Assembly (NCBI RefSeq): GCF_037975245.1
Contig: NC_092576.1
Span: 40,056,111 to 40,120,110, forward strand
Length of the DNA: 64,000 nt
Source: Apostichopus japonicus
Taxonomy: Eukaryota; Echinodermata; Holothuroidea; Aspidochirotida; Stichopodidae
Direction: 5' to 3'
Of the stretch, positions 10,760 through 24,320 are shown piece by piece. The translations under genes were made by a program, and so were the position numbers. Under the pieces are notes generated by a model that made no database searches, was not told the DNA's origin, and saw only the letters and a program-made list of their open reading frames with translations. The first letter of the stretch is position 1; each line of letters opens with the position of its first letter.

Positions 10760-13700
10760 GTTACCCCCATATAGGCCTGCCTCTAAGATTACCCGACTCC
10801 CTGAGTTCAAAATCTAGGTCCCAAAATTGCCAAATCCAACAGAAATGCCAAATCCTGGTGTATCCGTACTTCTAGGATTCAGAGCTCTCTGAGTCCAAAC
10901 ATGGCAACAAAATGCTTACCCCTTACCGTCCGACACTGTGCTATCTTCTCTTTTACTTTGCAGCAGGCTACTCTCCGCACACGCGTGTTTTTAATCGAAG
11001 TGTCAATTCGGAGTGTCAAACAAGAACGTGTTTCTCCTTCTTCTTTAATGGCCCAGTTCGTGCAAGGGAGACTTTCATGAAATCACGGTAGCGCTGGGTC
11101 GTGACCCATATAGACAGGAATGCGGAAAGCTGCAAAGGAAATCCGGGCTAGGTAGCCGCGCTCGCTGATCAAAACAACTCAACTAGACATATAGAGTCTG
11201 GTTTAACAGGACATCCGCAGAGACGCAAACAAAAATAAGTATGAACATCAATTAGTCAAAATCAGGGTTTTATTTACGGCTCTATATATGTAAACTGGTT
11301 CGCTTCAATATGAATACACGCTTGTTTACTCACAATAAAATGGCAAGGGGACCTGCGTTGCTGAAAAACAACGAACCATGTCGTCTGCTTCTCGATCCTG
11401 TTACAGTACATGCATTTTATCTGCAGTGCGGTTGTTTGCAAAAAAAATATAAAAAATGCCATTTTGGAATTGCAAATTGCGGTGACACATTGGAGAACTT
11501 AGTTACATTCCATTGCTCTGTGATCATGACACTAATTGTTGTAGAATACACATTCAAGGAGTACTATAAGAGTTCGGTACTACAAGGGAGCACATCACAT
11601 GACCTTTATTGCTGATACGGTTTATTGGGCATGTCTTCTAATTTACAAAGTCGGTCCAGACTTATGTAGGCCGATGTGTAAACAATTTTCCACACTAACC
11701 TTGTAAGTCACAATTCCTAATGATGTGTTAACTTTGTACACTAAAATGTAATCCATATTTAGATTTAATATGTTTGGTTGAGTTTTCTGATCATTGATAA
11801 ATGATGTCTAGTTGTGCAAGGAATGTGTCATGTTGTGTCACATGAATAGAAACTTCTGTGCAACAGGCATGCGGTAGAAAAATTCACAATTTGGCAATGC
11901 CATAAAGTTGCTCTGACCATAGACAAATTGGGAGAATCTGAGATTTTAATACAGATCGAATTTAATATTCTAGGGAGGCGTACTTTGAATGGGCTGATGA
12001 TAAGAAAACTTTTAATTGACATTCAAGACAGGACAATAATTATAATGAATACCTGTTTGTAGTGAAGAACTGTATACATTTTGTTATGTTGGAATGCGAG
12101 AGGTCTCGATAATTAATTTTTAACTTGACACAAGCCTGGGTTCGTTTCTGGAAGGAACACAGACAAGTTGACGAGTCTAGAGAATTTGAATGAGAACCTA
12201 AACAATATTGAACAATGGAATGTGAACCAACAACAACAAGTAGTAATTACAAATATATAGAAAATTACTCACAAACTTAACAATATAGGATACACTTTAA
12301 AACACGCTGGTCTCTACCAACGGCAATTTCAGAAGAAACAGAAGTCACCTTCTTTCCGGCGATGCTCTAAAATAGAAGACGGACTTCCAGCCACAATAGA
12401 GTGAAGCACAAGTCGAACTTCTCGCCGACTAAATATTACCAGAGTCAGTCCAAAATCAGCTTTATAGCAACCAACACCTGGCGAAACGAACTTCCTCAAC
12501 GGAGACAGAAATTCTTTACCTTCTCCGGAATTAAGGCTGGAAAACTGTAGTTTCACAGCGAAGTCCTCTTCAAACTTCTGAATGGAAGTGTTGAATCAAT
12601 CCTGATATCGATATCTCAATCCCTCAGAAACTAATTCCAGTTGAGCACTGACGATATATAGTAGAATGGTATAATATGTGTCGTTGCTTGTATTCGTTCA
12701 GAAACTGAGAAACTTTCCGATCTGGGGTGGTTTTCTACGATTCGCCATGTCAAGAATCATCTAGATCTTTCTCGATACACCTGAGTAACATTCGACCCAG
12801 TTTCTCGTTCCCGGAAGTCCTTTGCATATCTCGCGAACATTCCAGAGAATCCACGAAGATGCGTGCACAGCGTACAACGGAATTTCACGTAAACCGACGG
12901 GAACCCGAAACCAGCGTGTCGTAAGGAATATAGCAGAACAATCGTGTATGGCTCATTACATAAATAACATTCTGACACGGTATCCCGACCTAATTTCTCA
13001 AATATTGATTCGTCACGTAGGCCATTTCTATTACTTCTTATATTATAACATTAGGTTTCTCACTAACAGTGACTAGCGTTAGGCTACAATGGGCCCTCGT
13101 AACAATGTTCTGATAGTACTTTACTACGTTTAATTTTGTGTTGTGTCTTGTAACGTTAGGTTAAATTTTAACTTTGAGCTTTTGACATATATCTCATCAC
13201 AACGTGTTGTTATTTACAGTACTTAAGTAATTGCTTACAACAATATAGTAGTAAATAGACAGAAGGATATGTGTATGATAAGATTTCAAGATTCTGCTAT
13301 ACAGGAAGACTAGGGATCCTGTTCCTTCTGAAGGACAGCCTAAATACGTATCTTATGTAGGTCTCGATCGTGTTCCAGAGACCACGCCTTATTTGCCTCG
13401 TATATTTCACTCCAATAGTCAATTAGACATCTTTGAAATAGTTTGGTAAAAAAAATGAATCGTAACCTTTGCTTTGATTGGGTATATTTGACGGGGACCA
13501 TCTGAAATACCCAGGATGGAAGTCCACTCTAGACTCTTTGTTAGAAAGTAGAGACACATCTCCATCTGAAAAGATCTAATATTTGAAATGATTCTCGACA
13601 GGTCCCCATCAATCAAGGAAGCTTTAGGAGAATATTTTCACTCAGTCTGATTCCACTTTTGTAACATAGTGTAAATGGGATGCATCAGGTGTTGATAGAA

Positions 13701-14878
13701 CAAGGATCAACCACCATGATCTCTCAAAATCATGTTGTTGTTAGCACTAAGATAGATGGCGTAGTTGTGAGATGACATTAACAAACTGAAACAATGGCAC
13801 AATAAATAGCAAATTAAGTTTGACCCTTCTAAATGCTACATCCTCTAAATTTAATCTTAACATGTTACAAAGCACCATACACCATGTGCAACCAACCACT
13901 ACAAGTTGTTGACTCTCACCCCTACCATGGTGTTGAAATTGATAACACACTGGGATAAACATAGTAATAACATAATATATAATATAGAAAATATTTATAG
14001 AAATATACCTTCTCCCCTCGCACTTTAAACGATTTTAATGCTTTGCCATCAGACAATGTGCATGCACCTAGTCTAGACTGTTTCAAAGACAAGCTTAATA
14101 ACTCTTGTTTTGAAAAGTAATAAATTATACTTATACTTTGTAAAGTAACGCTCGGTTGGCATTTATGTCCTCTAGTGGGATTTTTGCCGGCTTCCAGATT
14201 CAAATTCAAATCTACTGTAGTTACTACATAAACCAGTACTTGCCACCAATGGAGATTAAGATAATTTGTCGTTGTTGTTCTTTGCCGAGCAACAAACTTG
14301 AATGGTTAATCATGAAATGTGCTCGCTCCTCCTATCTACCTCTCTTCCCATGTAACTGTCGTTGAAAAACAATGTAGAAACCTATACACAAAATTTAACT
14401 GGACTGGATATGATCTTGACGCGAACGGTGTATCTATATTTTCAGTAGGCTTCCTTTTATATTATCGTACAACATGTTACAATGACGCTCTGGACCAATT
14501 TTGGTTAAGAGCACCTTCAATGACCTTCTTTTATTCTTAACAGCTACACAGTTGCAATATCCAAACAGTTCAGGAATAAAGTAGAGTATCCTGAAGATCA
14601 GTTTGGGAAAAATCAGCTGAGCTAAACAAAAGTGGTTTTCATCACTTTACATAGCCAGAGACGAAAAAGCCGGCCGTTCCAATGACTCTCCTCTGGATAA
14701 TATTATTGTAGGTAGGACAATCGAGACCAAATTCACTGTGATCAGGGATACTAATTAAATCTGGAAGAATCATACGTGCACCTAAATTGGTCCAGCTTAT
14801 CAAAGTTGGTTACTGGAAGTCTTGTTGCAGACTTAGACATAGTTACTGATTACACAGTGTATCCCATATAATAATAAT
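10760..14878. other. No gene recognised in about 4.1 kb
   Basis: Several ORFs of 60-100 aa (11310-11615 plus, 12329-12556 minus, 12727-13076 plus, 13922-14209 minus) show no domain, no convincing signal peptide and no splice-site support. Probably intergenic or intronic. Confidence 0.4.
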
Positions 14879-14935
14879 CATAATTATTATTATTATTATA
14901 ATCTTACCAGATTTATATAGCGCTCCTAACAAAAT
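14879..14935 (-). repeat. L2/CR1-like LINE or SINE 3' tail, minus strand
   Basis: Read on the minus strand it is AGCGCTATATAAATC followed by an (ATT)n run, the typical 3' end of L2-type elements and their SINEs. The plus-strand tails at 23508 and 40981 are similar. Confidence 0.6.
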
Positions 14936-14996
14936 GACATAACCCTTAACATATTAATATGAAGAATAAAAGGGACACAGCTTAAATATTAATATA

Positions 14997-15050
14997 AACA
15001 CACACACGCACACACACGCACACACACACACATATATATATATAAATATG

Positions 15051-15121
<71 letters not shown>
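14997..15121. repeat. Compound microsatellite (CA)n then (TA)n
   Basis: CACACACGCACA-type repeats followed by about 90 bases of TATATA with a few interruptions. Confidence 0.95.
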
Positions 15122-15123
<2 letters not shown>

Positions 15124-18100
15124 AGGAATATTAGAAACAATATTGATTTACAGTGAAATTCCTAAGGATAAAACACCCTGAAAAATTATACATGTACGCA
15201 AATTCGTCCAGCATATGTGTATTTTACATTGTGTACTGTGCATATTGAAGTCTCTCAAAATAAAAACACTCCACTTATTCACAGAATCAAATGGCGGACT
15301 GCTTCTGTACTGTTATTTTCGTGGCGTCATCTTACAGATCAGCTTTCCAATTATAGCACGCTATAGCTAGGAAAGTGTTGTGATTACGTATTCGACCTAC
15401 CACGGTCGCACATCGACCTCAGGCTCTACAATTAGCCTGCACCATTTGTGTACACACTGTGTGGAAATATGCACGTTTACAGTGTAGTTAAGCATACTTC
15501 GTTTACACTAAGACCCTCAGACAACGAATGAATATGTTGCAGGCGTCGCAGACTAATTGGTAAGAAGGGGTCATTTTAGGACCATGGAAGGTCGATAACG
15601 TAATCTCAAGAAACCTTTTCATGATAACATGCTATAGTTAGGGTCTATACAGCAGACCTTAAAGGTAACATACCTTTATTAGAGTTTCTATCAATTTGCT
15701 CGAATGTTGTACTTCGTGGAAAGTTCCAAAAGCAGTAGGAGAAGATCTTTTTTATATGTTGTCAATCAGGATCTGGAGGTGATGAAAACTTTATGCTCTT
15801 GTAGTCAAAAAATCTTCAAGATCATGAAACATTAAATTGATAATGTCATGAATTGTCAACTTGTCAGATATCCGGTGATGGATAGCATAAACCTAATAAG
15901 GACTTCTTTCTAGACTTATATACTACATTACTTTTGATATTTAGTATGTTAGTCAATGGGTTTTCGATGGGCTTATGCTACTGTGAGAGCCTGAAGTTTC
16001 GTCACTTGTATCATAAATGCAAAGTTTTATGTTCGGAAAAGTTGACACTTAACAGGAATGGTCTAGCTAAATATTATGTGTCATTTACAAATAAATGAGG
16101 ATTGGGTTGGGGGAGGGGGGACTTTACTCTTTACCTTATTTCAAACTGTTATTACAATGGTGGCTAAGTCTAAGATGACATCCATACCCGCTTTTTAGAG
16201 ACTATCAACAAGGGTTTTCAACTCTACTTGTCCTACACTGGGAGAATGAAAACGTGTGCAAATGTGCATTTTAAGGTTCTTATCAGTTTTTTACTATATT
16301 GAAATGTCTAATGCATATTGTAAATTACATGCAAATCATCTCTTTTAATATTCTGTCTTTATAATAAAACACAATTTATTTTATTCATGCTAATATAGTT
16401 CATATTCATTTTACCACCATTCATACTGTGTTAAACATGTTTGTTCCCTTTTTTAAACCATTGATTCCTCTTGTTTTCCAACCAAAGATAACCACAGTTT
16501 CAGGATTAAAGCAATTATTTGAGTTATCAACTAAGATTATACAGGTGAGAGTTATTGTTATTGTTGACTTCAAAGTCTCCGTCAACCACAATGATGATTT
16601 CCTAGCTGCGCTTTGACATTTTTTGTTTAGTATTTGAGATATCAAATGGGCAGGTTAAATTGCCCTAACAATTAACAATCAGGTCCGAACCTATACTCAA
16701 ACAGTTATCCCACTCTGCTTGATGAGTTCATCTAACAACTCTTCTCCAATTTTAATTTCTAGCTTTTCAAGTTTCTGGACAAATTCAGATACAAAATTTC
16801 TGTTCAAAGTGTCTTGATATGTAAACAGTCATTTTCCTAACAATGTTTAGCCTGCTTATGTTAAAAAACACACATACACAATTGTTTTCCCTATGACATT
16901 ACATGCTGTTTGAGTAAATTCTTATGACAAATTTTTACTCAGTAACTTTGATATTTAATGGGTGTTTGCTTCCATTCTTCTCAATAGTAAATAGTAAGAT
17001 AACAATTATTCGAAAAAAAAGTTAAAAAAAAATCAGCGCAAAACACACCGTTATTAATGGAGTACGAACGTCAGAGTATTCTCGATATTTTCTTATGCAA
17101 AGTTACATTTTGCTTACGCTATAATGTACCCAACTTCCGTGGAGCTTGCTTGTAAACTTTTTAGGAGGAACCAATAGTGGTTTATGTTGTTGGAGATGCC
17201 CTTAATTATACCAGAGGACAGAGTAAGCTATAATAAATAATCATTGTTGGGCTTGGAGACTATGCAAAACGCCACATGCACTTTTCATATCATCTAGATT
17301 GTTTATAATGAGCATGCAGGGTCTACGGAATAAAAATGAAGGGCGCCATCAAACAGTTTATCGATGGAGTCGGACGTATTATATGTATCACACCACAACA
17401 AGAGTAGTGCACGTCCGCCTCAGAACTTAACCGTTGTCGGAAAGTTGCCCTAAAGTGGACCACTGTATTGACTTTGTTATCATTTTCTGGGTCATCACTA
17501 TTCTTTTTTATGCTTGGATATTAAAAAGACAAAAAGATCAACTACTTACGGTCTAAAAATCTAGAGGATTTAAGGTGATGTAAAGTATTTTAGAAAATCT
17601 TGGGTGAAACAAAAAGATTTCGCAGCGATAGCTAGCGGATGGGTTTGGGAGCACTATAATAAACTTTGGGGTTTTCTAGCTCAATTTCTAAACAGTCATG
17701 ATGACACATGTTGAATGTGTCGTCATAGCTTTAGCCACCCGCTATCATATATTGGGTAGGATACGTCAGTTGAAAACTATCTATGCGCTATCGGCCTTGG
17801 AAAGTGACTAGTTTAGATTGTATGTCAATGGGAGCAAATAATTGTGGTGTAATATCATCAGACGGTCTTAATCTAGACTAGATCAGCTGCTTAACGTAAC
17901 TGTTGTGAAATTTGCCGTAAAGGTTAGCAGCGCAAACATTATCATATGAAGCAAGACGTTTCTGATACCAAAGGGGCAGAAGGAAAGATATATAAATATG
18001 GCAGTTTTCTATCTGCCAGTTATGTTATTTTATTTTTAAACTTATGTCGCAAACTGTACCTCATTATTACGGCTTAATAACTCAGGAGTCATGTTTACCC

Positions 18101-18690
18101 ATATGAGTTTTTATCACTCTTCTATATTCTTTTTCTGTTGTTGAAAAGACGATTGGAAATAAACAACCTAGGATGAGTGACATTATGTTTTCGTTTTAAT
18201 TACACTTTTTAATAAGAAAAGTGGTCTCATATGCTAGCAGGAAGCAGTTTTCTATCGGCTCCCTATCATACATTGCAAAAGTAAGCTTACAAAACTAAAC
18301 AAGGAAAACGGAGGAAAAAAAGTGACAACTCCCATTAAATGCTAAATTTAACACTGTGAACTATTGTGTGGTATAAAGTAACTATCATAATCAAATGAAA
18401 AGGATGTTAATCTTTTGATCCAATTATACTTCGGGACTATCAAATTTAAACCATTAATTGCTTACTCTAACTTCGATTATCAACACATCAAATTAAATGA
18501 ATACATAAAGTAAAACCGTTTTGTAAACATTACACTACGCGTTTAATTATACAGCTTACTTGCAGCAAGTCTCTTATCTCATGATGTTCATTACAATCCA
18601 CTACCAACACTTTCTATGTCTGTCAATGCAATAAAATAATCCAAAGTATTTGTGTTGTACCCCCACCCATACCCCTTCCACTTATTTCAA
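15122..18690. other. No gene recognised in about 3.6 kb
   Basis: AT-rich. The overlapping ORFs at 16421-16645 have no recognisable domain. Confidence 0.4.
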
Positions 18691-18699
18691 AATCAAACA

Positions 18700-19340
18700 A
18701 ATATTCTAGGTTTGCCTCAGAATGCACAATTTGACTTGTAAATTGTTAAAGGATTTCAAGGGTAGGACCCCATTTGCCTCTGCTAGCCCCATAGAGATTC
18801 ACGCCCTGACTTAATCAGTCAGAGAAAATGTTGGTTTTCTTATTTATTACACCTAACCTTCCGTTTAGACCTACTTTATACAGACCTAAATTATATTTTA
18901 GACATGTCTAAGGAATTTATCATTTATCTTCAAAGTTTACATTTTTGTCTGTCTGATGATCTTCAGATCGGGCCGGCCTCAATGACCCCACAGCAGGGCC
19001 CCTCCTTTATATAAGAATTAATTCACACATGGCCTACCCATATGGATGCAGGTCACTTCTAAATCAGTCAGGGAATTTTTGAGTTTATTATTGCTTATTA
19101 GCCCAATGATGCCTTAAGAGCTATTCAAACGGACCTAAATATCACACAGAATTAAACTTAAGTTTCCTTTTGGTGAAAGGGGAAGCAAGGTTTCTACATA
19201 AACATCAGCTCCAAGGACCACACGGCAATCACCCTCCTTAGTGTATAGCATCCGTCATTCGCATCTGGCTCTTCCAAAGATGTTCAGCTCCTGACCTAAA
19301 TCAGTCAGGGGAAATTTGAATATGTTTATCCTCTCATATT
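18700..19340. repeat. Diverged tandem repeat, unit about 240 bp, about 2.7 copies
   Basis: The block (C)TAAATCAGTCAGGGAA recurs at about 18812 (as CTTAATCAGTCAGAGAA), 19061 and 19299. Each copy is preceded by a C-rich stretch (GGACCCCATTTG, TGACCCCACAGC, GGACCACACGGC) and followed by T-rich sequence, then a GACCTA-containing part. It ends about 300 bases upstream of the Ig receptor relative. Confidence 0.6.
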
Positions 19341-19659
19341 AAATTTAATGTATATCTATATTCAAACAAAGGCACTGCTCGTTTTTTAAAAGTATTTTTC
19401 TAGACGGAACCGAATCAGCATCATCTTTGAAATGGGAAAAATAGTAAAAAAATGTTAAGTTACGTCATAAACAAGTATCCGTACAAGTCTAATCTTGTTT
19501 CAGATCATTTCTATAAGAGAAGTAATCGACATCCGTAGCTTAGTGAGTACACGTGACTGTACACGTTAATAGAACGAGGCGTCGTTAGAATTTTACTGAT
19601 TGTTATATTCCATGCCAGAACAATGATGTTTGGATCACACAATATTACAAAAAAGTAAC

Positions 19660-19996
19660 ATGGAAGCATCTATCTACGTATATTTTCAAGTATTCCTTAT
19701 CCTTAACATGGCCTATTCTGTAAATTCAGCTGGTGTTTTTAATTACCGAAAAGCGGTTAATGGATCTGTTTTGCTTAATGTTTGTCACAATGAGACAGAC
19801 CACAAAATTGGTTGGAAATTTCAAGACAAATTTCTCACTTTCGAAGGTCTACTAGTGCGTAATCCATTGAGCGAGAGTTTGCACTTACTTCACAACAAGT
19901 CATTATACATCCAGCCGATCTCGTTGCTGAATATTGGAAAGTACGAATGCACCAAGAACCGGGAGACTTTGCTAACGTATTTCCTAGACGTGGAAG
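19660..19996 (+). CDS. Ig-receptor relative, exon 1: signal peptide and V-type Ig domain
   Basis: An upstream in-frame ATG exists at 19630, but the ATG at 19660 begins a good signal peptide (basic-poor start, YFQVFLILNMAYSV core, NSA-G end at about residue 24), so it is preferred. The mature part is one Ig-like domain: first cysteine in LLNVCHN, tryptophan in IGWKF, second cysteine in NIGKYEC (the D/N-x-G-x-Y-x-C pattern). Possible N-glycosylation sites are NGS, NET and NKS. The donor is GAAG|GTTTGT after 19996, giving phase 1. The first Ig exon of the minus-strand receptor (63595-64000) ends in the same phase with the same layout. Coding status is inferred; decay of later exons cannot be ruled out. 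Confidence 0.75.
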
Positions 19997-20330
19997 GTTT
20001 GTAATAGTTTGTGTTGTCACGTATGTCAGTAAGCCACCACATATGTCACATCCAATTCATTTGTTTTCTCTCTTTTTTTCGTTTTGAGGCCGAAAGGATG
20101 ATATCGGTTAGGGTTGTTGGTTTAAGTAGCGATTTGTACACGTTAAATGGTGTACACTTAAAATAATAGGTTTATTCATCATACGATCACACAGATATAA
20201 TATATCGTCGAACGGCGAAAATGCATAAGTTTAAATCCTCAAGCATTCGTAAAGACGAAACATTATAATATCTACTTGTATTTCCTTTAAATATAATCTT
20301 TCTTTTAAAATTGTTTTTTGTCACCATCAG

Positions 20331-20660
20331 TTCCACCGACTTTATCTATGACCGTAGACGGGCATTCATACCATGATAATGGAGATACGCTTTACATACC
20401 TCACAATAAAACCATACCTGTATCATGTTCCGCTACTGGTAGCAGACCTGTAGTTAATCTTTCTATCACGGTGGATAATGAAGAAATATCACCATCAGAT
20501 AGCAACACTACAACCAATGCAATTTTAAACGGCACCTTTTTTGACACAAGGATAGTGTTTGCACTGCTAACAGCTGAAGAAACAGGAAATCTAACGTGTT
20601 ATTGTAGCGGTTTAAGCTACTACTTAGAACAACGGTTGGAAGTGAGCTACTCAACTTATG
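20331..20660 (+). CDS. Ig-receptor relative, exon 2: second Ig-like domain
   Basis: The acceptor is TTTTGTCACCATCAG|TT and the donor is TTATG|GTAAGA. It is 330 bases long with phase 1 at both ends, so it joins exon 1 in frame. It encodes a C2-like Ig domain with PPTLSMTVDG at the start, first cysteine in PVSCSATG and second in GNLTCYCSG, and an extra nearby cysteine. The matching exon of the minus-strand receptor (62508-62846) is 339 bases with the same phases and a similar proline-led start, which supports common ancestry of the two genes. N-glycosylation motifs (NKT, NLS, NGT, NLT) suit an extracellular domain. Confidence 0.75.
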
Positions 20661-21889
20661 GTAAGATAATAATATTAATAACGAGTATTTATACGTTTCA
20701 ATCTGAAAAGCCCATTTCCGATGACACATTTAGCAAAATTGAGACCGGTTTCTTTTGTAACTACGGACGTCCTATATTAAGTTTTGTATCTTTAAGCCAC
20801 ATTATAATACAAATCGGTGGCTTGTTGAAAGGAAGATCAATTGAGAGAATTGGATAGCAGTTAATTTACCCAAACTCCACGTAGATCGGGATTTCGTTCT
20901 CTATCTTATTTCAGACATTTCGTAAACAGTAAACTAAGACATTTACATTATGTGAATCGACGACGGTGCATTGAATCGTATTCGTATGTAGTTACTTCTA
21001 TGAGATCTTTAACGAATTTTGATGTAGGAATAATTGTGTGAATTTCAAAGGATTTCGAAAAACATTTGGCACTTCTAGGAAACTTTTTAATTGTTTATGC
21101 GTACATTCGTTCTAACTACTTTATTTTCAAGTTAATTCCGCGTGAATAATCCCACTTTTAACTTAAGAAGTGCACATTATTGTGTGTCTTGGCTATTCTA
21201 AGTGCATCCTGTCATTACGTTTAATTTTAAGTACACCATTTTGGATTATTCCTTTATCATATTACCATACTGTTGATGCATCATCGTGTACCAGTTCCCT
21301 ATTGGATGCAAATATTCTACCCGCATAAAAACTATAATACATGAAAACACAAAGGATATTTTTCCTACCCAAATAAAGGTTTTTCTTGCTTTTTATCATG
21401 GCACATACTTCAATGGCAAGACGTATTCTGTACAACACAAACTGTCTAAATTTTGTAATATACATAGGTATATGAGAACGGTTATCGCTTACCACTCTTT
21501 TGGTGATATTTTACGCAAAAAAACCTTAAAGCTATAGAAGTTGTTGTTGAATCTCAATTTGTTCTTATTTCAACAAAAGTCATGATAGAACAGTTTTTTT
21601 TTTCTGTGATGTGACCTTGTTGCGTGTATTGACAATTTCGGTTAGAATAGAAGTTAATTTGAGACAACATTATCATATATTAACAGCTCTTTATATGGTG
21701 GTAGAGTATATATATTTTTTGTTAGGTATCGTTACAAAAGTAATACAGGTATTTTTTTTCTTCTAGTAACGGAGTACACATATAGCGTATTTCACAACTT
21801 GAACGAAAAAAGTTATTAGGATTTAACACGTATATCCTCTTTGAAAACAGGCTAATGCACCTACTACTAGATGATGTTACATTTCAGAG

Positions 21890-21961
21890 CTATCGTCTTT
21901 AATGCCGGGTTAATCAGTGTTTCTATAATCAGTATTTCTTGTTCATTTACCTTTGTAATAC
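21890..21961 (+). CDS. Ig-receptor relative, candidate transmembrane exon
   Basis: After the Ig exons, a 72-base open segment bounded by CATTTCAGAG|CT and ATAC|GTATGT has phase 1 at both ends, like the transmembrane exon of the minus-strand gene. In that frame it reads AIVFNAGLISVSIISIS followed by CSFTFVI, a plausible membrane helix. The acceptor uses the second of two neighbouring AGs; the first would hit a stop. No exon for a cytoplasmic domain, and no NACHT domain, was found downstream on this strand, so the gene may be a short receptor, have distant exons, or be a 3'-truncated pseudogene. Confidence 0.35.
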
Positions 21962-24002
21962 GTATGTATCTAGAATTATCATAATGTAGGCTGTAATCAT
22001 GCAACTACATTACCATATATATGTTATTCATCTCTTACTTTTAGTGTGTATATTATAATTCGCATATGCTGTGTGCTAGTTTAATATAGTAATGAATGTA
22101 CAAGGAAATGACTTTCAGAAGATCGTTATCAGTTTCCCATTTATTATAACATAGCTTTATTCACGCAATGGATATATACATGCTACGACTGATTACCGAT
22201 CTCGTGTTACTAAGGTCTTCGTTAACGATACTACTTGTCTACTATTCTCAACTGTATTTCTCTTACTCGCAGTATTCCTGGAATCAGTAGGCTTAACACT
22301 GCGTCGTGACAACACCTTAATGCAAGTAGCTATAGGATTTCAGGTAAACCTTGTTTCGACAAAGATAGTAAACCTCTTAGGGAATAGTCAGAATTTCACA
22401 TTTATTTTGCATTACCTACAGCCATTTACAAACACAGATTTACCGTTTACATGAAACCAACTTTATTGTCCATGCTTTCAAAACGAAAGAAGAAACGACG
22501 TAACAATTAAGTCCTTTATATTTCCTGTTTTCACCCTTTAACTACTTACACTTTTGATTTAGAATAAGGAAGTATATTGCTTATTGAATTCAGCGTATAA
22601 TAAAGTACCTTTCTGAATTTTTAAGTTTAACATCAAAATAAAACGCATACATTTACTTTCGTTCACTCTTTAATATCCTCAAGAATTCCTTTCAAAGCTT
22701 TGTTTAACTTTTTTTTCTCTTTAAAACCTGTTCATATAATCCAAACACTGCAATAATGAAAGCTGAAGAAAATGTAATAACAGATTCGCGTGCCATACTA
22801 CTTTCTGTGCTGCAATTATACAGTATTATCTTTGCCTTTCGGTTTGTCAAAAACGAGTCTCATTTGCTATACATTTTATGAAATATTTTATCCCCTCTTT
22901 GATACTTATTTGTTGAATCCGATATGATATAGGGCACTGTTCGTTGTACAATGCTAATTAGTAAATCTTCACAAAGGATTAAAAAAAAAAACATAAGGAA
23001 TGCTGCCACTTACCAAACAGTAATGAATTTTAAATTAATGTCTAGTTAATGTATAATTCGATATCATATCACAGTAGTTTTTAGCCATGGCTTTTATAAC
23101 TTGGTTATTCAATTGATCATTATAAAATGAGTAAGACTCATATATAATAACATATGACCGTAGATATCTTCATGTCATGAAAGATTACGTGACTTCATGA
23201 TTTTGTTGTTTCCAAGAAATGCACCTTTCACAGACACTCGCTGGCTAGATAAACAATAGGCCATCCGTAAAACCCATTAGTTGAGGTGTAATTTCCAGAC
23301 ATGAGGTCAATTCATCAAACTTGTGCTATTTAAATTAAATAAGTGATGAGTCATTCAGTCAATATAATTATTAGGCTCTAAGCTGGATTTTATTTTTGTT
23401 ATGATATATTGGATGGCCTGAAATTGAAACGTAATTGTGATGATGATCAAGTTGCAAATGTTTCCAAGTTATTTAAATATAACCATACAGGTAAAGACAC
23501 ATTTTAGCCTAAAGCGCTTCGAGCAGCGTTGCTGATGAACGCGCTATATAAGTATTATTTTAACGTGACAAGAGGGATATAGTAAAGTTACAATGTCTTG
23601 ATAAAGTAAAAGTACAGTCTCTTAAATAGGCAGCAAGGACACTTTGAAATTATTTCCTTACCTTGACATACCTTCCAATTCCTAAAAGAAAATCCTGACT
23701 ACTAAGATATAACTAAACAAAAGAAAACCTGCAGTGTCTTGTGAACATGGATATATGAATTGGAGGATGAAAAGCGAGAATTGAAGACGTAGCGGGCCCT
23801 GTACAGTGGTATAGAATGAGTTAGTGAAATGTAAGTATGGAAATAAGGTTAGTATCTGTGATTATCATGAAATTAGCTTGTTACGTTGTCTTATCACTTT
23901 GGTATAAATCTATGTTTCTTTAATCTCGCAGAAATCGGGTAAAACTCCTTCGAAAGACTTGGATTTCGTCGTTCCAAGAAATTGCCATTGGCCCAGCCGA
24001 AC
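21962..24002. other. No gene recognised, with one LINE-type tail inside
   Basis: AT-rich with no long ORF. It was searched by eye for a juxtamembrane or NACHT exon belonging to the 19660 gene, and none was seen. The L2-like tail at 23508-23566 lies inside. Confidence 0.4.
23508..23566 (+). repeat. L2/CR1-like 3' tail
   Basis: AAAGCGCTTCGAG followed by GCGCTATATAAGTATTATTT, the usual 3' end of L2-type LINEs and their SINEs. Confidence 0.6.
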
Positions 24003-24320
24003 GTTTATTATACACAATAAACCTAAGCTATGCAGTCATGTCCCTGCGAGGGTCCAAGGGTCCAGGACAAGCATACATATGTTATAGCGGTAGATGCTAG
24101 AGGTCTATCGTAACTGTAAATAAATCGGGATATCCTGCTGCGATTTCACATCCATTCTTCATTCATCTGTACAAATTATACAATTAAATAAACAACGGAA
24201 AACTGATTTGGGAATCAAAATTAATGATAGAGACTAAATGAATCAATAGCTAGAACATAATTCTAGCCAGTGATCTATATTGGTAGAGCTCTGGGCTGGT
24301 AATCTAGAGATGTACATCAT
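24003..24320 (+). repeat. Dispersed repeat, copy 2 (first copy at 4120-4450)
   Basis: Same order of blocks as copy 1: ATACATATGTTATAGCG, ATCGTAACTGTAAATAAA, AACAACGGAAAACTGAT, GGGAATCAAAATTAATGAT, then GTAGAGCTCTGGGCTGGTAA with an anticodon-arm look. Confidence 0.6.
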
